Origin: an uncultured Bacilli bacterium
GTDB lineage: Bacteria; Bacillota_I; Bacilli_A; RF39; UBA660
DNA: 64,000 bases
Direction: 5' to 3'
Assembly (NCBI GenBank): GCA_934149515.1
Contig: CAKPFD010000002.1
Coordinates: 62,001-126,000, forward strand
The notes under the pieces were generated by a model, which was not told the DNA's origin, did no database searches, and worked only from the letters and a program-made list of their open reading frames with translations. Position numbers and translations under genes: made by a program. Of the stretch, positions 62,115 through 64,000 are shown piece by piece; the first letter of the stretch is position 1, and every line of letters starts with the position of its first letter.

Positions 62115-62390
62115 ATGATGGAAATATTAAATCAATATCAAAATGTATTAGATGCAATTGATCATTCCAAATTAATAAAAGATTATCAAGAAGCGAAAGA
62201 AAAAGTATTACAAGATGAATCATTACAACAATTAATTGAAAAATATCATCAAACTAAAGATCCAAAACTCCAACAAAAAATTTATCAAAATGAAGCATAT
62301 CAAGCTTTCAAACAACAAGAGACTAATCTTAATATTTTAATTATTCAACTGAACTTTTTATTAAAAGAATTGAAAGGAAAAAAAGCATGA
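62115..62390 (+). CDS. ylbF: YlbF-family protein
   Basis: A 91-residue helical protein: an N-terminal helix with LDAIDHSKLIKDYQEAKEKVLQDESLQQLI, then PKLQQKIYQNEAYQAFKQQETNLNILI, the layout of the YlbF/YmcA family. In Bacillus, YlbF with YmcA and YaaT forms a complex that binds RNase Y and affects sporulation and competence. The start codon may be 62115 or 62118. It overlaps rsmD by 4 bases, as in the conserved ylb block. Confidence 0.82.
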   Translation: MMEILNQYQNVLDAIDHSKLIKDYQEAKEKVLQDESLQQLIEKYHQTKDPKLQQKIYQNEAYQAFKQQETNLNILIIQLNFLLKELKGKKA

Positions 62391-62935
62391 GAATCGTTAG
62401 TGGGACTTATAAAGGAAGAAATTTACTAGGTTATGATCTAAAAGGAACTCGTCCTACCATGGATAGGGTAAAAGAGTCTTTATTTGCTATGATCCAAGAT
62501 AAAATAAAAGAAAGTAATTGCCTTGATTTATTTGCAGGAAGTGGCAATCTAGGTTTAGAAGCCCTAAGCCAAGGAGCTAGTATAGTAACCTTTGTTGATC
62601 ACAATAAAAAAGCAATTGATACCATCAAACAAAATATTCAACATCTTTCTATCAAAGAACCAATACATCTTTACAAATTAGATTTTCAACAAGCCCTAAA
62701 ACAACTACCAGCAAATGCTTTTGATATTATTTTTCTTGATCCACCTTATGATACTGACGCAATAGAAATAGCATTAAGAAAAATTCATGACTATCAACTT
62801 TTAAAAGATGATGGTTATATCATTTTAGAAAGTAATAAGCTTGAAAAAGTCTTGCCCAAACAAATCTATCAAGTTTTGAAATACAAAAAATATGGGGATA
62901 AGTATATTAGTATCATCAAAAAAGCAAATGATTAA
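62387..62935 (+). CDS. rsmD: 16S rRNA (guanine-966-N2)-methyltransferase RsmD
   Basis: A 182-residue Rossmann methyltransferase. The N-terminus (MRIVSGTYKGRNLL) and GTRPTMDRVKESLFAMI are RsmD-specific; LDLFAGSGNLGLEALSQGAS is motif I and FLDPPYDT the DPPY catalytic motif. It methylates G966 of 16S rRNA. It overlaps ylbF by 4 bases and its end overlaps the convergent kinase gene by 4. Confidence 0.95.
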   Translation: MRIVSGTYKGRNLLGYDLKGTRPTMDRVKESLFAMIQDKIKESNCLDLFAGSGNLGLEALSQGASIVTFVDHNKKAIDTIKQNIQHLSIKEPIHLYKLDFQQALKQLPANAFDIIFLDPPYDTDAIEIALRKIHDYQLLKDDGYIILESNKLEKVLPKQIYQVLKYKKYGDKYISIIKKAND

Positions 62936-64000
62936 TTTGCCTTTGGTAAAATAAAATAAAAAGTGGTGCCATCCATTTCTTCATCTAAAACCCCATAAGA
63001 ATAATGGTGTAATTCTAAAATATTTTTCACAATACAAAGTCCTAATCCAGTACCATAAATTTGTCGTTTATGGTTTTTTCGATTGCGATAATATCGATCA
63101 AAAATTTTCTTCTTGTCTTCTTTATCTAACTTTTCACCACTATTATGAAATGAAACAAGATAACCATTTTCTTGTTCTTTGACCGCAACAATAACAGTTT
63201 TATCCTTTCCAGTATAGTGAATTGCATTTGCAACAAAATTATAAATGACTTGTTCTAATTTCTTTTTATCAGCTTTCACTAATAACGTAGAAAAACAGCT
63301 TTCAAATAAAATAGTATAACCATCTTTTTCTCCGAAAATACTAAATCGTTTTACAATAGCTTTCATAAAAGGAATTAAATCAAATTCTTTGATAGTTAAA
63401 CTATCCATGTTAGCCTCCATTTTACTAAGTGTTAAAATATCACTGACTAGTAAATTCATTCGATCTGCTTCTACCAAAATAGTATCTAAATTTTCACAAA
63501 TTTTATCAGGATCGTGTAAATGAATATCCAAAATCATTTCAGCATAGGCTTTAATCATAGTAAGCGGTGTCTTTAAATCATGGGAGATATTGGCCATTAA
63601 ATCTTTTCTTAATTCATCGGTTTTTGCTAATTCTATTTTCATTTCATTTAAAGAATCTGTTAATTCTACTAATTCCACAATATCACTATTACATTCAAAA
63701 ACAGTATTCATTTTCCCCTTAGCAATCTTACTAGCAGCAATAGAGATAGCAACAATTGGATTACTAATACGCCGCGAAATAAAATAAGCTAAAACAAAAC
63801 TTAGACCTAATACAAAAATACTAATGATAGCAAGTTGTTCTTGTAAAATAGCAACGAAAGAATGTAATGGTTCAATAGAAGTAGAAACGAAAATATAAAT
63901 ATCCCCATTTTTTAAAGCATAGGTAATGCTTTTATCTTCGAATTTTGGATGTGTAAAAGTATACGTATAAGAAGAACGCCCACTTGTGATAAAGTGCTGT
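62932..64000 (-). CDS. Sensor histidine kinase (N-terminal part outside window)
   Basis: The frame stays open to the end of the window, so the N-terminus is missing. Visible from the upstream side: an extracellular sensor part, a transmembrane helix (about 63780-63850), a HAMP-like linker, the H box ANISHDLKTPLTMIKAYAEMI with the phospho-accepting His, the N box NFVANAIHYTG, and the G2 box YGTGLGLCIVKNILELHH. This is a class I membrane kinase of a two-component system; its response regulator would be expected just outside the window. The stimulus is unknown. An internal Met at 63711 is not the true start. Confidence 0.92.
   Translation of the reverse strand, partial: QHFITSGRSSYTYTFTHPKFEDKSITYALKNGDIYIFVSTSIEPLHSFVAILQEQLAIISIFVLGLSFVLAYFISRRISNPIVAISIAASKIAKGKMNTVFECNSDIVELVELTDSLNEMKIELAKTDELRKDLMANISHDLKTPLTMIKAYAEMILDIHLHDPDKICENLDTILVEADRMNLLVSDILTLSKMEANMDSLTIKEFDLIPFMKAIVKRFSIFGEKDGYTILFESCFSTLLVKADKKKLEQVIYNFVANAIHYTGKDKTVIVAVKEQENGYLVSFHNSGEKLDKEDKKKIFDRYYRNRKNHKRQIYGTGLGLCIVKNILELHHYSYGVLDEEMDGTTFYFILPKAN

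Overview
The window is AT-rich DNA from a spore-forming, low-GC Gram-positive bacterium, most likely an uncultured gut-type member of Bacilli. The sequence shows adjacent spoIIGA and sigE genes, the Bacillus-like ylbD-ylbE...ylbF-rsmD block, an L27 with a Prp-cleavable N-terminal extension, paired topoisomerase IV genes, and a cohesin/dockerin surface pair. The exact lineage is inference. No rRNA, tRNA, CRISPR array, transposase or integrase was seen.

Layout. 1-4.5 kb: a surface operon with a dockerin-bearing glucosaminidase (left end off the window), a membrane-anchored cohesin protein, a coiled-coil membrane protein and a phosphodiester glycosidase. 4.7-6.7 kb: htpG behind a CIRCE operator. 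6.7-8.4 kb: spoIIGA-sigE. 8.4-18 kb: polysaccharide genes (GT4, an Alg14/Alg13-like pair, FemX-like, Wzy-like, GT2, rmlD, galE), interrupted at 10.85-12.7 kb by an AbiE-type toxin-antitoxin cassette between two identical 32-bp repeats. 18-21.7 kb: surface proteins. 21.8-30.5 kb: core translation and tRNA genes (rplU-prp-rpmA, obg, rimM-trmD, tgt) plus a protein made of eight helicase-associated repeats. 30.9-32.7 kb: a second large surface protein. 33-51.4 kb: an accessory island with a split C5 methylase, acetyltransferases, a decayed Nudix gene, an eleven-gene sugar/phosphate operon, HelD and XRE regulators. 51.6-58.8 kb: frr, tspO, parE-parC, ylbD-ylbE. 58.9-61 kb: a third large surface protein and a short A-rich template-like repeat. 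61-64 kb: an unknown protein, ylbF, rsmD and a sensor kinase running off the window.

The main discovery is a dispersed diversity-generating retroelement (DGR) system. Three paralogous, SipW-type secreted proteins (18282-20213, 30863-32725, 58927-60792) each carry two tandem C-type-lectin-like modules. Each module contains one variable-region-like segment of 23 codons. A non-coding copy of that segment at 60902-60970 has AAC or AAT at nine of the positions that vary. In three of the four closely related coding copies, 26 of 30 differences from it (codons 1-19) fall on template adenines, and three of the other four are one shared change. That is the signature of adenine-specific mutagenic retrohoming. 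No reverse transcriptase lies in the window, so it must act from elsewhere or have been lost. A fourth target survives only as a 3-prime scrap at 51447-51490, at the right edge of the accessory island.

The second candidate for a new system is the 37.2-47.4 kb operon. It joins UDP-glucose dehydrogenase, radical SAM, PHP phosphatase, two glycosyltransferases, two dehydrogenase-like proteins, two HPr-kinase-like ATPases, a HAD phosphatase and an APH-fold kinase, behind a strong promoter and a terminator-like leader.
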